Positions 51,270 through 60,130 of a stretch of 64,000 nt of DNA are shown here, one piece after another. The position numbers and the translations under genes were made by a program. Source of the DNA: Glaciecola sp. KUL10 (GTDB taxonomy: Bacteria > Pseudomonadota > Gammaproteobacteria > Enterobacterales > Alteromonadaceae); the NCBI RefSeq assembly GCF_003203515.1, contig NZ_BGNG01000005.1, positions 124,001 through 188,000 on the forward strand, written 5' to 3'. Under the pieces are notes generated by a model. It ran no database searches. It had not been told where the DNA came from and saw only the letters and a list, made by a program, of their open reading frames with translations. The number at the start of each line of letters is the position of its first letter. Positions within the stretch are counted from its first letter, which is position 1.

Positions 51270-52088
51270 TTATAAACTAAACCTTTCACGTAGAAACTTC
51301 GCAATACCGTCTTCATCGTGATGACCAATGATTGCATTTGCTTTTTCTTTTATAGGAGCCTTCGCATTGGCAGGCGCATAGGCCTCATTTGCTAGCTCAA
51401 ACATACTCATATCGTTATCGCTATCGCCAAAACAAATGATATTACTCGCTTCAAATTGCTTGGTCAGCGCTTCAACAGCCGAACCCTTATTTGCCAAACA
51501 ATGATGCACGTCCATCCATCTATAATTACCGCCCTCATGAGCTGGGCCTGAATAGGCAATCAGATGTTCGTGTCGATTTAATTCATTCCAGATTTCAGTA
51601 ATGTCTTCTGATTGACCAATCATACTTATATTCGTAACAGAGCTGTGTGCAGGTAAGGTTTCTATTGCTAGCAGGCTCGCGTCAGTGCGATTGAAATGCT
51701 TTGCAATCAAGTCTTTTTCAACTTGATGTTTTGGCTCACTGTGAAAGATAACATGTTGATGTTTATCAACCGTATTGACAAACGGCGTGATGCCGCGTGT
51801 CATGGCAGCATGGGTAATGACTTTTATTTCATCAGTCGTTAACAGGTTTTCAAAACTGAGCGAGTCGTTGCTAGGGTCCCAAACAGTGACACCGTTGTTA
51901 TAAATGTGAGGAAGATGAAAGTCGTGTCCTGCAATAATATTTTTTGCAGAGAGCATAGACCTGCCGGTTGCAACAGTGTAGGCAATGTTATTTTTTTTCA
52001 GCAGACCAAGCGTCTCGCGCGTGAAAGGAGAAATTTCAGATTGCGCGTTTAATAGTGTTCCATCTAGGTCGAAGAAAATCATATCCAT
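51270..52088 (-). CDS. Cof-type HAD-superfamily phosphatase
   Basis: Cytosolic phosphatase (type IIB cap), 272 residues from the ATG at 52088; the longer frame from 52142 is unconserved. Motif I is FFDLDGTLL near the N-terminus, motif III/IV is ICFGDSDNDMSMFE, and the family motif ATGRS is present. Substrates in this family are sugar phosphates, FMN or PLP; the specific one cannot be told. Confidence 0.88.
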   Translation of the reverse strand: MDMIFFDLDGTLLNAQSEISPFTRETLGLLKKNNIAYTVATGRSMLSAKNIIAGHDFHLPHIYNNGVTVWDPSNDSLSFENLLTTDEIKVITHAAMTRGITPFVNTVDKHQHVIFHSEPKHQVEKDLIAKHFNRTDASLLAIETLPAHSSVTNISMIGQSEDITEIWNELNRHEHLIAYSGPAHEGGNYRWMDVHHCLANKGSAVEALTKQFEASNIICFGDSDNDMSMFELANEAYAPANAKAPIKEKANAIIGHHDEDGIAKFLRERFSL

Positions 52089-52200
52089 TGTTTTGTCACT
52101 CTTGTTTAGTGGTTGTGCAGTGATTTTGCAGCAGGTTTGCAATGATAGTTATATTACGAGTATTACGAACTCTGATTTTATCAGGATCGTTTAAGGTAAC

Positions 52201-52464
52201 CTACCCACCCACAATATCTTCGAGCATTTCACAAATATCTTCATACCGGATCTGCTTGATCTGTAACACGTACATAATTTGTAACATTAAGTCGGCCCCC
52301 AAAATACCTTTGTTGACCTTATTGCGCAGATTGTCTGCACTTTGCTCAACACCAATTGCTAATAACTTATCGCTTAAGTCTTGATATTTAACACCTTTTT
52401 TAGATAACTCCGCTTTGATAACGCGTTGTACTAAGTGTCGCCATTGCGTACTTTTCGCCTGCAT
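52201..52464 (-). CDS. Small DUF6471-like protein
   Basis: Helical basic protein of 87 residues (WRHLVQRVIKAELSKKGVKYQDLSDKL type sequence, here WRHLVQRVIKAELSKKG). It looks like the DUF6471 family, whose fold suggests a DNA-binding helix-turn-helix. It is divergent from the YjfI-PspA operon and could be its regulator, though nothing proves this. Confidence 0.6.
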   Translation of the reverse strand: MQAKSTQWRHLVQRVIKAELSKKGVKYQDLSDKLLAIGVEQSADNLRNKVNKGILGADLMLQIMYVLQIKQIRYEDICEMLEDIVGG

Positions 52465-52544
52465 TTTGCACCTATCGATTGTTCACTTTCGTAAAAAATA
52501 AGCTACATTTATACCTTATTTTATCTATTTAAACAAAATAAATG

Positions 52545-52574
52545 TTGACTTATATTTTTGTTCGTTACTATACT
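52545..52574 (+). promoter_or_regulatory. Sigma-70 promoter of the yjfI-pspA operon
   Basis: TTGACT at 52545-52550 and TATACT at 52569-52574 are separated by 18 bases. The predicted leader to the YjfI start is about 155 bases. The 273-base gap between the divergent DUF6471-like gene and YjfI holds no other gene. Confidence 0.65.
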
Positions 52575-52736
52575 GAAGTCACTAGCAAGTATGTCGTCTT
52601 GTTTCTATAGTATTAGCGTACTATGTTATTTAAATCGTTGAACACTGTTTGAACTAAGTAAACTAGCACATTGTCAATTCAAAGTGCTGTATAAATAACA
52701 ACAAGACATGGCAAACACATTTTTAGGAGAAAAGGA

Positions 52737-53129
52737 ATGGCGTGGGAACTCTCACAACTTGCAACACTAATATCTGAACAATCTGGCTATGTGGTCACTC
52801 ACGAAGAAGATTGTTTATTAATTGCTAACGAAGATGGCATTGATGCTTGGTTAGCAATCAGTGGAGAACAAATATTAGTTGAATCTCTGCTGTTTTCGAT
52901 TGACGAGGTTAAGGACACCGCCGCGTTAAACGAAGAGATATTGCGCACACATATGGTATTTCCATTAACAACCATTGGAATATCAAACGTTGCGGGGTCG
53001 CAATACTATGTTGCTTTTGGTGCGCTTAGTTCGCAATCAAAGCAAGAAAGTATTGTGATTGAAATAGAAACCTTATTTCAAAATGTTGAAGCGTTTATCG
53101 ACGCTTACCAAGGCTTTTTAAAGGCATAA
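52737..53129 (+). CDS. yjfI: YjfI family protein (DUF2170)
   Basis: Small cytosolic protein of 130 residues matching DUF2170 (LSQLATLISEQSGY at the start, MVFPLTTIGISNV in the middle). RBS AGGAGA is six bases upstream. It heads the plus-strand operon with PspA, ion channel, YjfK, YjfL, YjfM and YjfC, where the family is normally found. The role is unknown. Confidence 0.85.
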   Translation: MAWELSQLATLISEQSGYVVTHEEDCLLIANEDGIDAWLAISGEQILVESLLFSIDEVKDTAALNEEILRTHMVFPLTTIGISNVAGSQYYVAFGALSSQSKQESIVIEIETLFQNVEAFIDAYQGFLKA

Positions 53130-53188
53130 ATTTCGCGTCAGCGATGCCCAAAAAAAGTGTAATTAGTTAACGATGATTGGAGATTGCC

Positions 53189-53869
53189 ATGTCAGTTTGG
53201 AAAAAATTATTTACTGCGATTAAAGGTACAGCAACTGAGGCAGCTCAGACGGTTGTAGACAGTCAAGCGATTAAAATTTTGGAGCAAGAAATCAGAGAAG
53301 CTAAAGACGAATTGAGAAAATCAGATCACGCTCGCACGCAAATTTTAGCAAAGTGCAAAATTGCTCAGCAAAAAGTAGACGGTCTCAATAAGTCTATTGC
53401 TGAATACGAAGAACACGCTAGAAAGGCAGCAGATACTGACCGTGATTTAGCACTTGATTGCGCAAAGCGAGTGGCTGAGCTTAGAGGCCAATTAGAAACT
53501 GAACAAACCTATCTTGACCAGTTCACGGGTTCTGAGAAAAAGTTAGCGGCTAATATCTCACAAGCTAAAAACAACCTTAGACGTTTAGAGCAACAAGTGG
53601 ATATGGTTAAAGCAACTGAGTCGGTTCAAAAAGCGCAAGTTGCTGTTTCATCCAGCCACTTAGGGGCGAATAGTAAAATGAAAACTGCAACAGAATCATT
53701 GTCTCGTATTCAAGAAAAACAAACTTTGCGCAGCGCAGAGCTAGAAGCCGCACAAGAGCTAGCGGAAGACGAGTCTTCGGATGACTTGGAAAAACGCCTA
53801 GCAGGTGCAGGCATCAAAGGTGGCTCATCAAGCGCTGACGACGAACTTGCTCGCATTTTAGGTAAGTAA
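53189..53869 (+). CDS. yjfJ: PspA/IM30 family protein (YjfJ type)
   Basis: Membrane-associated coiled-coil protein of the ESCRT-III-like PspA family, which polymerises on stressed membranes. 226 residues from the ATG at 53189 (MSVWKKLFTAIKG), which has GGAG six bases upstream; the TTG at 53177 is rejected. Almost all residues from 20 to 200 are predicted helix. No AAA+ PspF is nearby, so it is not the classical psp operon. Confidence 0.92.
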   Translation: MSVWKKLFTAIKGTATEAAQTVVDSQAIKILEQEIREAKDELRKSDHARTQILAKCKIAQQKVDGLNKSIAEYEEHARKAADTDRDLALDCAKRVAELRGQLETEQTYLDQFTGSEKKLAANISQAKNNLRRLEQQVDMVKATESVQKAQVAVSSSHLGANSKMKTATESLSRIQEKQTLRSAELEAAQELAEDESSDDLEKRLAGAGIKGGSSSADDELARILGK

Positions 53870-53917
53870 TTGTTTTAATAGGCATCCTTATTTATGACAA
53901 GCATGGAATAAGCAATA

Positions 53918-54979
53918 ATGACCCCTTGGCTTAGAATAAAAAAGCTCTGCCTTAAGTATTTTTCAGACATGCGCTGGTACACCCTTGTACTGGCGTTTTT
54001 GTTTTATTCATTTAGCTCATGGATTTTGTTATTTATCGCTGGCGAAAGCGACCTACTTGGTTTTACCGACTTTGTATATTGGTTGTTAGTCACCGGTTCA
54101 ACAGTGGGTTATGGCGACATGTCTCCCACCACTATAGCGGGCAAATGGATAGTCGCACTTTGGGTGATCCCTGCTGGCTTAAGTATATTTGCCTTAATCA
54201 TTGGGCGCATCGCCGCTTGGGTTGGCGATCAATGGAAAAAAGGAGCAAGAGGTTTGAAGACGCTAAATGTATCTGGCCATATTTTGGTTGTCGGTTGGGA
54301 CGAAAAACGAACATTACAGCTACTAAAGCTATTGCTGAAAGAACGTGAAACCTTAGAAGCTGATCCAGAGATAGTCCTTTGTGTCAGGGTTGATATGGAA
54401 AATCCTTTGCCTTCAGATATTGAGTTTGTGCATGTCGATTCGTTCAATAAAGACGATGACATGGATCGAGCCTGCATTGCCACTGCTGATACTATTCTCA
54501 TTAATAATGTCAGTGATGATCTGACCATGACAACCGCGCTGTATTGCTCCAAGCGCAATCCAACGGCTCATAAAGTTGCCTATTTTGATGACGAAAGCTT
54601 AGTTGGCTTACTTAATCAACATTGTCCTGAAGTAGAGTGCACGCCCAGTGTGGCAGTTGAAATGTTGGCTAAATCGGCATTTGATCCTGGTTCAAGCCTA
54701 CTTCACCACGACTTATTGGACGTCAAAGAAGGACAAGCGCAATTCTCGGTCGACCTTCCCTCTTCTATTGCCAGTATTAGCGTTGAAAAACTCTTCATTG
54801 GTCTCAAAAAACACTACAACGCGACGTTTATTGGCTATTCATCACTATCTAACTCTCAAGATATCAACGTTAATCCTGATTTTAGTGAAATTGTAAAAGC
54901 TGGCGACAAATTATTTTATATTGCAGAAACGCGTATACGAGGCATTCAATGGTCTTCTTTAGCCAACGACGGTGCATAA
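53918..54979 (+). CDS. Potassium channel protein with RCK (TrkA-N-like) domain
   Basis: Two-membrane-segment channel of 353 residues. The selectivity filter is TVGYGD at 62-67 between helices at ~20-41 and ~75-97. The cytosolic part starts with a Rossmann RCK domain (HILVVGWDEKR, 121-131) and a second C-terminal half. It should gate K+ flow in response to a bound ligand. It sits between the PspA and YjfK genes, 48 bases after one and before the other, which implies a membrane-stress link. Confidence 0.92.
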   Translation: MTPWLRIKKLCLKYFSDMRWYTLVLAFLFYSFSSWILLFIAGESDLLGFTDFVYWLLVTGSTVGYGDMSPTTIAGKWIVALWVIPAGLSIFALIIGRIAAWVGDQWKKGARGLKTLNVSGHILVVGWDEKRTLQLLKLLLKERETLEADPEIVLCVRVDMENPLPSDIEFVHVDSFNKDDDMDRACIATADTILINNVSDDLTMTTALYCSKRNPTAHKVAYFDDESLVGLLNQHCPEVECTPSVAVEMLAKSAFDPGSSLLHHDLLDVKEGQAQFSVDLPSSIASISVEKLFIGLKKHYNATFIGYSSLSNSQDINVNPDFSEIVKAGDKLFYIAETRIRGIQWSSLANDGA

Positions 54980-55026
54980 ATCTTGTTATCGAATTAATGC
55001 ATCTAATAAGGATTTAAGGAAAAAAC

Positions 55027-55677
55027 ATGTTTAGCAAACTATTTGGAACTAAAAAACCAGAGCCGAGCAAGCCTCAAAGCCCTGAAATCATGGGCTTATA
55101 CTTGGGTGGTTCGTTTGAAATTGATGCACTTAAGTTACGCTTGCTCGAACCCAAGTTGAAAGTAGAAAAAGCCGCATCAAAGCATCTTATTCAAGCGGTC
55201 GGACGTGTTGATCTTGATTCAGGAGGTGTCATGTTCAGGTTTTACACCGATGATGATGCCTTTTTGCAGGTGGTCACCGATGGTGGCGAATCTGAAAACC
55301 ATATCACTGATGTCAAACTTTGGTATTTTTATGACACCACAACCGTTGGCAGTCAAACCCAATGGCAAACCCTCATCAATAACGGGATTTCAAAGCCAGT
55401 TTATGAGCTAGACGGCGATAGTTATGATCGCGTATGGGATGCAGTGGGTGAAACCTCTCCACCGGTGGCGATGACCGAAACTACATTTGAAGAAGATGGT
55501 GACGTATCAAAAACTGATCAGTTCATTATGCTTTACGAGCGCTCGATTTCAGAAGATGATGTCGAAGCGTTATTGGTGTCAGGAGAAGAAAAAATCGTGG
55601 GTAATAATCACGACCGATGCCTAGTGATAAGTACTGGATTTAATTTAACACCGGCTGATATCCAAATTAACGGCTAG
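55027..55677 (+). CDS. yjfK: YjfK family protein (DUF2491)
   Basis: Cytosolic beta-rich protein of 216 residues, DUF2491 family. It starts MFSKLFGTKK, has acidic DDDAFLQVV and TDGGE stretches, and ends in NLTPADIQING. The family is known only from its operon with PspA-like and YjfL proteins. RBS AAGGA upstream. Function unknown. Confidence 0.85.
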   Translation: MFSKLFGTKKPEPSKPQSPEIMGLYLGGSFEIDALKLRLLEPKLKVEKAASKHLIQAVGRVDLDSGGVMFRFYTDDDAFLQVVTDGGESENHITDVKLWYFYDTTTVGSQTQWQTLINNGISKPVYELDGDSYDRVWDAVGETSPPVAMTETTFEEDGDVSKTDQFIMLYERSISEDDVEALLVSGEEKIVGNNHDRCLVISTGFNLTPADIQING

Positions 55678-55706
55678 ACTATTTAACAAAATAAAAAGGA
55701 AACATC

Positions 55707-56123
55707 ATGGACGCAGTTATCAATTCAATCGCAGGCTTGGGTAACTTTGCCTTATATTTTTTAGTGTCAATTGTATTATTCTTTGTGTTTAAGATTGTCT
55801 ACGCATTTGTCACGCCACATGACGAATGGAAACTAGTAAAGGAAGATAAAAACACAGCGGCCGCCATTGGTTTTGGTGGTGCAATGATCGGTTTCAGTAT
55901 TGCCTTATCAGGCGCGATCACCAATTCAGAATTCTTTTTAGACTATGCTATCTGGGGCACGGTTGCTCTTCTTGCCCAGTTAGTTGCGTTCGCCCTTCTA
56001 AGATTTACATTCATGCCCAAAATTGCAGAACGTATCAATAATAATGAAGTGTCTGCAGGCATTATTTTAGGTTCGATGTCAGTCGCTGTGGGCATGCTTA
56101 ACGCTGCTTGCATGACTTATTAA
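55707..56123 (+). CDS. yjfL: YjfL family membrane protein (DUF350)
   Basis: Inner-membrane protein of 138 residues with four hydrophobic segments. DUF350 motif GFGGAMIGFSIALSGAI at the second segment. It lies 29 bases after yjfK and 13 before yjfM. In other bacteria DUF350 proteins are linked with ATP-grasp ligases as here. Confidence 0.9.
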   Translation: MDAVINSIAGLGNFALYFLVSIVLFFVFKIVYAFVTPHDEWKLVKEDKNTAAAIGFGGAMIGFSIALSGAITNSEFFLDYAIWGTVALLAQLVAFALLRFTFMPKIAERINNNEVSAGIILGSMSVAVGMLNAACMTY

Positions 56124-56136
56124 GGAGCGCCTTAAT

Positions 56137-56742
56137 ATGACTCAGCAAAAACGTACCCAACACATTGACTTAAGCAGGATGCGCAAGTCATTCGCGCTTA
56201 AACCTATTGCCATAGGTATAACAAGCATATTTTTAGCGGCTTGTGGTTCACAGCGTCAAGATGCCGTTGTCTACTCAGATGTTCAAGATTGTGTAAACGA
56301 AAACCCCGACGCCGTCCAGCAATGTACCTTTGCATATGAAGAAGCACTGAGAGAAGCGGCTCGCACAGCGCCTAAATACAACTCAGAATACGATTGCGAA
56401 TACGAGTTTGGCAACAATCAATGCCGAGAACTAGAAACGCAATCAGGTTCTTTTTTCATGCCATTTATGGCCGGATATATGGTCGCCAACATTTTATCGC
56501 CGCGCCCATACTATCAACCCATGTTTACGTCTTACTCGCGTTACAGCCCGTATCGCTATCACTGGATTGGTGCTGACGGCTACGATTTTGGAGATAGCAA
56601 ACGCAAACGTCTCAAAGTCCGCGACAGTGCATTTGATAAAAAACCAGCCGTTACACGCACAATCAGCCGAGGCGGGTTTGGTAGTTCAGTGCGTGCAAAA
56701 TCAAATTGGGGAAGCAAGAGCAGTAAAGGCTGGGGAGGCTAA
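56137..56742 (+). CDS. yjfM: YjfM family protein (DUF1190), probable lipoprotein
   Basis: Exported protein of 201 residues. A basic N-terminus leads to a hydrophobic stretch ending in FLAACGS, a good lipobox with Cys near residue 36. The DUF1190 region has four or so cysteines (DCVNENPDAVQQC, YDCEYEFGNNQC) and the tail is rich in Gly, Ser, Lys and Arg, ending in KGWGG. Its stop codon abuts the yjfC GTG. Function unknown. Confidence 0.88.
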   Translation: MTQQKRTQHIDLSRMRKSFALKPIAIGITSIFLAACGSQRQDAVVYSDVQDCVNENPDAVQQCTFAYEEALREAARTAPKYNSEYDCEYEFGNNQCRELETQSGSFFMPFMAGYMVANILSPRPYYQPMFTSYSRYSPYRYHWIGADGYDFGDSKRKRLKVRDSAFDKKPAVTRTISRGGFGSSVRAKSNWGSKSSKGWGG

Positions 56743-57936
56743 GTGCTTCGACTGCCCATTGCTCAACGCAATAATTGGCAACAACTGGCTCGCGAATATG
56801 GATTTCATTTTCATACGATGTATGGCGAGCCTTATTGGGACGAATCTGCATATTACCAGTTCACCCTTAAACAAATTGAACAAGACTTAGAGGCACCTAC
56901 CGAAGAGCTACATCAAATGTGCTTAGAAGTGGTTGATGTCGTCAGTAAAAATGAAGAATTACTCAATAAGTTCGCCATCCCAGAAGACTACTGGCAAGCG
57001 ATTTTAGACTCATGGACTAACAAAGAACCCAGCTTGTACTCCCGTTTTGACTTTATTTATGATGGTAACAATGCCGCCAAATTCTTAGAAAACAATGCCG
57101 ATACCCCTACCAGTTTATATGAATCGGGCTTTTGGCAATGGCTTTGGTTAGAGAGTAACGTTCAATCTGGTCGCCTTCCTAAACAAGCCGATCAGTTTAA
57201 TTCCTTGCAAGAGAAGCTTGTTAATCAGTTTAAAGTTATCGCTGATTATTATGATCTTGAGTATATGCACTTCGCTTGTTGCAAAGACACCGAAGAAGAC
57301 CGAGGCACGGTGCAGTATCTTCAAGACTGCGCGAAAGAAGCAGGGATCTCAGATTATTTTGTGTTTGTTGAAGACATTGGCATAGACCAACAAAACAGAC
57401 TAACTGACCTTTCAGACCAAGTCATTTCCACTTGCTTTAAGCTTTATCCTTGGGAGTTTATGCAACGAGAAGAATTCGGTGCTTTCGCCATACAAAAAAC
57501 GCCTGAGCACCAGCAAAATTGGGTCGAGCCAATATGGAAAAGTATCCTATCTAATAAAGCTTTACTTCCGATGCTATGGAAATTGTTTCCCAATCACCCC
57601 AATTTATTGCCTGCATTTTTTGAAAATGATATCGCATCGATGAATCAAGCAGAATTTGCGGCTCAAAAATGGGTGAAAAAACCAATATTTTCACGCGAAG
57701 GCGCCAATATCGACATTATTGAAAACGGGCAAATTCAACTTGCTTCACAAGGACCATATGGTGAAGAAGGCTTTGTGTATCAGCAGTTTCATCCCTTGCC
57801 GGTGTTTGCGCAAAACCATACATTGATTGGTTCATGGTTAGTCAATGACCAAGCCGCAGGTATTTCGATACGAGAAGACACATCAGTGATCACACAAGAC
57901 ATGTCGCGCTACTTACCGCATGTCATTGTGGGTTAA
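56743..57936 (+). CDS. yjfC: YjfC family ATP-grasp protein (glutathionylspermidine synthase-like)
   Basis: ATP-grasp amide ligase of 397 residues in the YgiC/YjfC group, related to the synthetase half of glutathionylspermidine synthase. It starts with GTG immediately after the yjfM stop, with GGAGG seven bases upstream. The C-terminal region has the conserved KPIFSREGANI and the AGISIREDTSVIT segments. It lacks the amidase domain. The true substrate is unknown; a peptide or amine added to a partner such as YjfM is only an idea. Confidence 0.9.
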   Translation: MLRLPIAQRNNWQQLAREYGFHFHTMYGEPYWDESAYYQFTLKQIEQDLEAPTEELHQMCLEVVDVVSKNEELLNKFAIPEDYWQAILDSWTNKEPSLYSRFDFIYDGNNAAKFLENNADTPTSLYESGFWQWLWLESNVQSGRLPKQADQFNSLQEKLVNQFKVIADYYDLEYMHFACCKDTEEDRGTVQYLQDCAKEAGISDYFVFVEDIGIDQQNRLTDLSDQVISTCFKLYPWEFMQREEFGAFAIQKTPEHQQNWVEPIWKSILSNKALLPMLWKLFPNHPNLLPAFFENDIASMNQAEFAAQKWVKKPIFSREGANIDIIENGQIQLASQGPYGEEGFVYQQFHPLPVFAQNHTLIGSWLVNDQAAGISIREDTSVITQDMSRYLPHVIVG

Positions 57937-57972
57937 GTGCGACTTAACACCATTTAAAACACTAGGATTTTT

Positions 57973-58527
57973 ATGATAAAAGACACACCTAGCAATCAAT
58001 ACAAAACCCTCGCTTTTATTGCGTTATTACTTATCGCGATAGAAGTCATCAACCTACTGACGGGCAGATGGTTGAATCAATTTAGCATCATTCCGCGCGA
58101 CTTAGGTCACCTTGCTTATATCTTCAGTTCACCGCTTTTACATGCAAACTTAGGTCATTTTAGCGCTAACTTCTTACCGATGATGGTTTTGTCGTTTTTA
58201 CTCATGCAGTTTAGTTACAAACGCTTTTTACTCGTCACATTTTGGCTATTTATCATTATTGGCCTGATGGTTTGGGGGCTTGCTCGAGAGGCCCGCCATG
58301 TGGGTGCCAGTGGTATCATTTACGGTTATTTTGGCTATCTACTGCTCGCGGGGTTTTTAAGCAAGAAATTCAGCTTGATTCTCATCTCACTCGCAGTCGC
58401 CTTTTTCTATGGCGGCATGATCTGGGGGGTATTGCCAAGCGGGCCATTCGTGTCTTGGGAGTCCCATTTGTTTGGGTTTATTGCGGGCTTGTTTTTGGCT
58501 TGGCGGTTTAAGGATAAAGCACACTAG
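57973..58527 (+). CDS. Rhomboid-family intramembrane serine protease
   Basis: Integral membrane protein of 184 residues with six hydrophobic segments. Catalytic Ser113 lies in HVGASGIIYG and catalytic His165 in WESHLFGFIAG. The oxyanion-side motif is HANLGHFSANF at 57-67. It begins 36 bases after yjfC with an AGGA-type site and is probably part of the same transcript. Rhomboid is not a standard member of the yjf set, so it may cleave one of the membrane partners here. Confidence 0.9.
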   Translation: MIKDTPSNQYKTLAFIALLLIAIEVINLLTGRWLNQFSIIPRDLGHLAYIFSSPLLHANLGHFSANFLPMMVLSFLLMQFSYKRFLLVTFWLFIIIGLMVWGLAREARHVGASGIIYGYFGYLLLAGFLSKKFSLILISLAVAFFYGGMIWGVLPSGPFVSWESHLFGFIAGLFLAWRFKDKAH

Positions 58528-58671
58528 TTTTGGAAGATTGCATTCAAATACCGTAATAGTGTTCAGTTCCAAAAGTTTTTAAATCATTTGAAAATGCTCA
58601 GTCCTCGCAATTGATATTTAAACGACTCAATTGTATTCTGTAACCATACAAGATACAGGTTGTATAATAAC

Positions 58672-58959
58672 TTGATATTAAGTTTTAAACATAACGCATT
58701 AGAAGCGTTGTGGACTAGCGGTGATATCACCATCCTACCAACAGCCTATGTGCATGAGGTAATCGCTATACTCGATTTGCTAGACGCATCCGAAGATATA
58801 AATGATTTAGCATTGCTAGGTGGTTTTAGGATTGAAAAAATAAAACAGCATACATGGAGTGTGACAATCAGCGTCAATGGGTTCGAAACAATCGGCAATA
58901 TTACCTGTTTGTTCAAGAAAAATAATGCTGAAGCCGTTGACTTAAATGAATATGACTAA
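58672..58959 (+). CDS. Divergent HigB/RelE-type toxin homologue
   Basis: Protein of about 95 residues, aligned by its start (LILSFKHNALEALW against the usual MIKSFKHKGL), its helix (VHEVIAILDLLDASEDINDL) and its end (AEAVDLNEYD against the usual DYEDYH). The start is unsure: TTG at 58672 fits best, TTG at 58660 overlaps a TATAAT box. The usual NGNWRITF core is replaced by NGFETIGNITCLF, so the conserved Arg is lost and mRNA cleavage may be impaired. It precedes a HigA-type antitoxin by 12 bases. Confidence 0.7.
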   Translation: MILSFKHNALEALWTSGDITILPTAYVHEVIAILDLLDASEDINDLALLGGFRIEKIKQHTWSVTISVNGFETIGNITCLFKKNNAEAVDLNEYD

Positions 58960-58971
58960 GGCGATTGCACC

Positions 58972-59271
58972 ATGAGTATGATTAGAAGTAATAAATTACC
59001 TGCACAACATCCAGGCATCTTATTTAAAATGAGAATATTAGACGCAAACAAAATCTCTATCAGTGATGCGGCTAAAAAAATGAAGATAAACAGACCACAT
59101 CTAAATAACTTTACTCGAGGTAAAGTAGCAGTGACAGCCCCGCTTGCAATGAAGCTAGAAGCCTCAACAGGAATCAGTGCGGGCTTTTGGATGAATCTTC
59201 AAAAAACTTATGACTTGTACATCAACCGAGAGTTACCAATAGAATCAGAGCCACTGTTAGTTAATGGCTAG
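58972..59271 (+). CDS. higA: HigA-family antitoxin (XRE helix-turn-helix)
   Basis: Antitoxin of 99 residues with the HigA signature: HPGILFKMRIL at the start, an XRE-type helix-turn-helix (ISISDAAKKMKINRPHLNNFTRGK) at about 30-53, and TGISAGFWMNLQKTYDL near the end. It would neutralise the toxin and repress the operon. Order is toxin first, as in other HigBA modules. Confidence 0.88.
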   Translation: MSMIRSNKLPAQHPGILFKMRILDANKISISDAAKKMKINRPHLNNFTRGKVAVTAPLAMKLEASTGISAGFWMNLQKTYDLYINRELPIESEPLLVNG

Positions 59272-59315
59272 GCAAATATAGTTAAATTGGCTAAATAGAC
59301 GAAGGGGTAAAGCGT

Positions 59316-59936
59316 TTGGAACTGAATACATGGCTTATTTACGCGACAACCGTCGTTTTATTCATGATCACGCCAGGTCCAAGCCACTTGTTGATGCTTT
59401 CAAACAGCATCAGTTGTGGATATAAGCGCGCTCGTTCAACTGCTGTAGGCGATTTAAGCGCAAATTTATTGCAGATGTTAGCAGCCTCTTTTGGTTTAGC
59501 AGCAATCTTAATTCAACATCAATATGCACTCGTGATCATAAAGTGGTTAGGCGTTGGCTATCTATTGTTGGTGGGTTTGAAGCTGATTTTATCAAACAAG
59601 CAAACACTCTCGGAAAGCCCACAAAAATCGCTTAGTAATTTGTATTGGCAGGGATTTATTACCTCTGCAGCAAATCCTAAAGCCGTTGTATTTTTTGCTG
59701 CCCTCTTTCCTCAATTTTTAGATCCAACACTAGCCCTGTTCCCGCAATTCATCATTTTAAGCGTCACCTATCTATTTATTGACGGTTGCTTTTTACTTTT
59801 TTACGGGAAGTTTGCGGAATATATAAAAAGTAGCTACTTGAACCAATTTGAGCGGTATTTGAACAAAATTTCTGGAGGCATTTTTATTGGCGCGGCTTGT
59901 CTTTTGGGGATAAAGGACTTGTCGGAAGTTAAGTGA
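59316..59936 (+). CDS. LysE/RhtB-family exporter
   Basis: Inner-membrane amino-acid exporter of 206 residues with five to six hydrophobic segments. The N-terminal TPGPSHLLMLSNS matches the family motif ITPGP, and the SAANPKAVVFF stretch is also typical. It starts with TTG, eight bases after AAGGGG. The substrate is unknown. The insertion sequence begins 55 bases after the stop. Confidence 0.85.
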   Translation: MELNTWLIYATTVVLFMITPGPSHLLMLSNSISCGYKRARSTAVGDLSANLLQMLAASFGLAAILIQHQYALVIIKWLGVGYLLLVGLKLILSNKQTLSESPQKSLSNLYWQGFITSAANPKAVVFFAALFPQFLDPTLALFPQFIILSVTYLFIDGCFLLFYGKFAEYIKSSYLNQFERYLNKISGGIFIGAACLLGIKDLSEVK

Positions 59937-59991
59937 GTGTTGATAAGGTTGAAAACTGATATTTGGGTATTACCGAATGGTACTCTTGAGA

Positions 59992-60008
59992 CAGGCTGTG
60001 TGAAAACT
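59992..60008 (+). repeat. Left inverted repeat of the IS1182 element
   Basis: CAGGCTGTGTGAAAACT, the exact complement of the right end at 61738-61754. Confidence 0.88.
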
Positions 60009-60130
60009 CGGTTTTGATCACCTTTTGGTCTAAACGACATTTTTATATGATCAATCAATCTAGTCAGTCAGCCTCAACGATGTCTGTATAAGGTAAAATA
60101 GATAGCAGAACAAAAGACGAGTGCACTGCT

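Noticed and set aside
53177-53188. TTG start adding four residues to the PspA-like protein
   Set aside because: The GGAG ribosome site overlaps it and is correctly spaced for the ATG at 53189.
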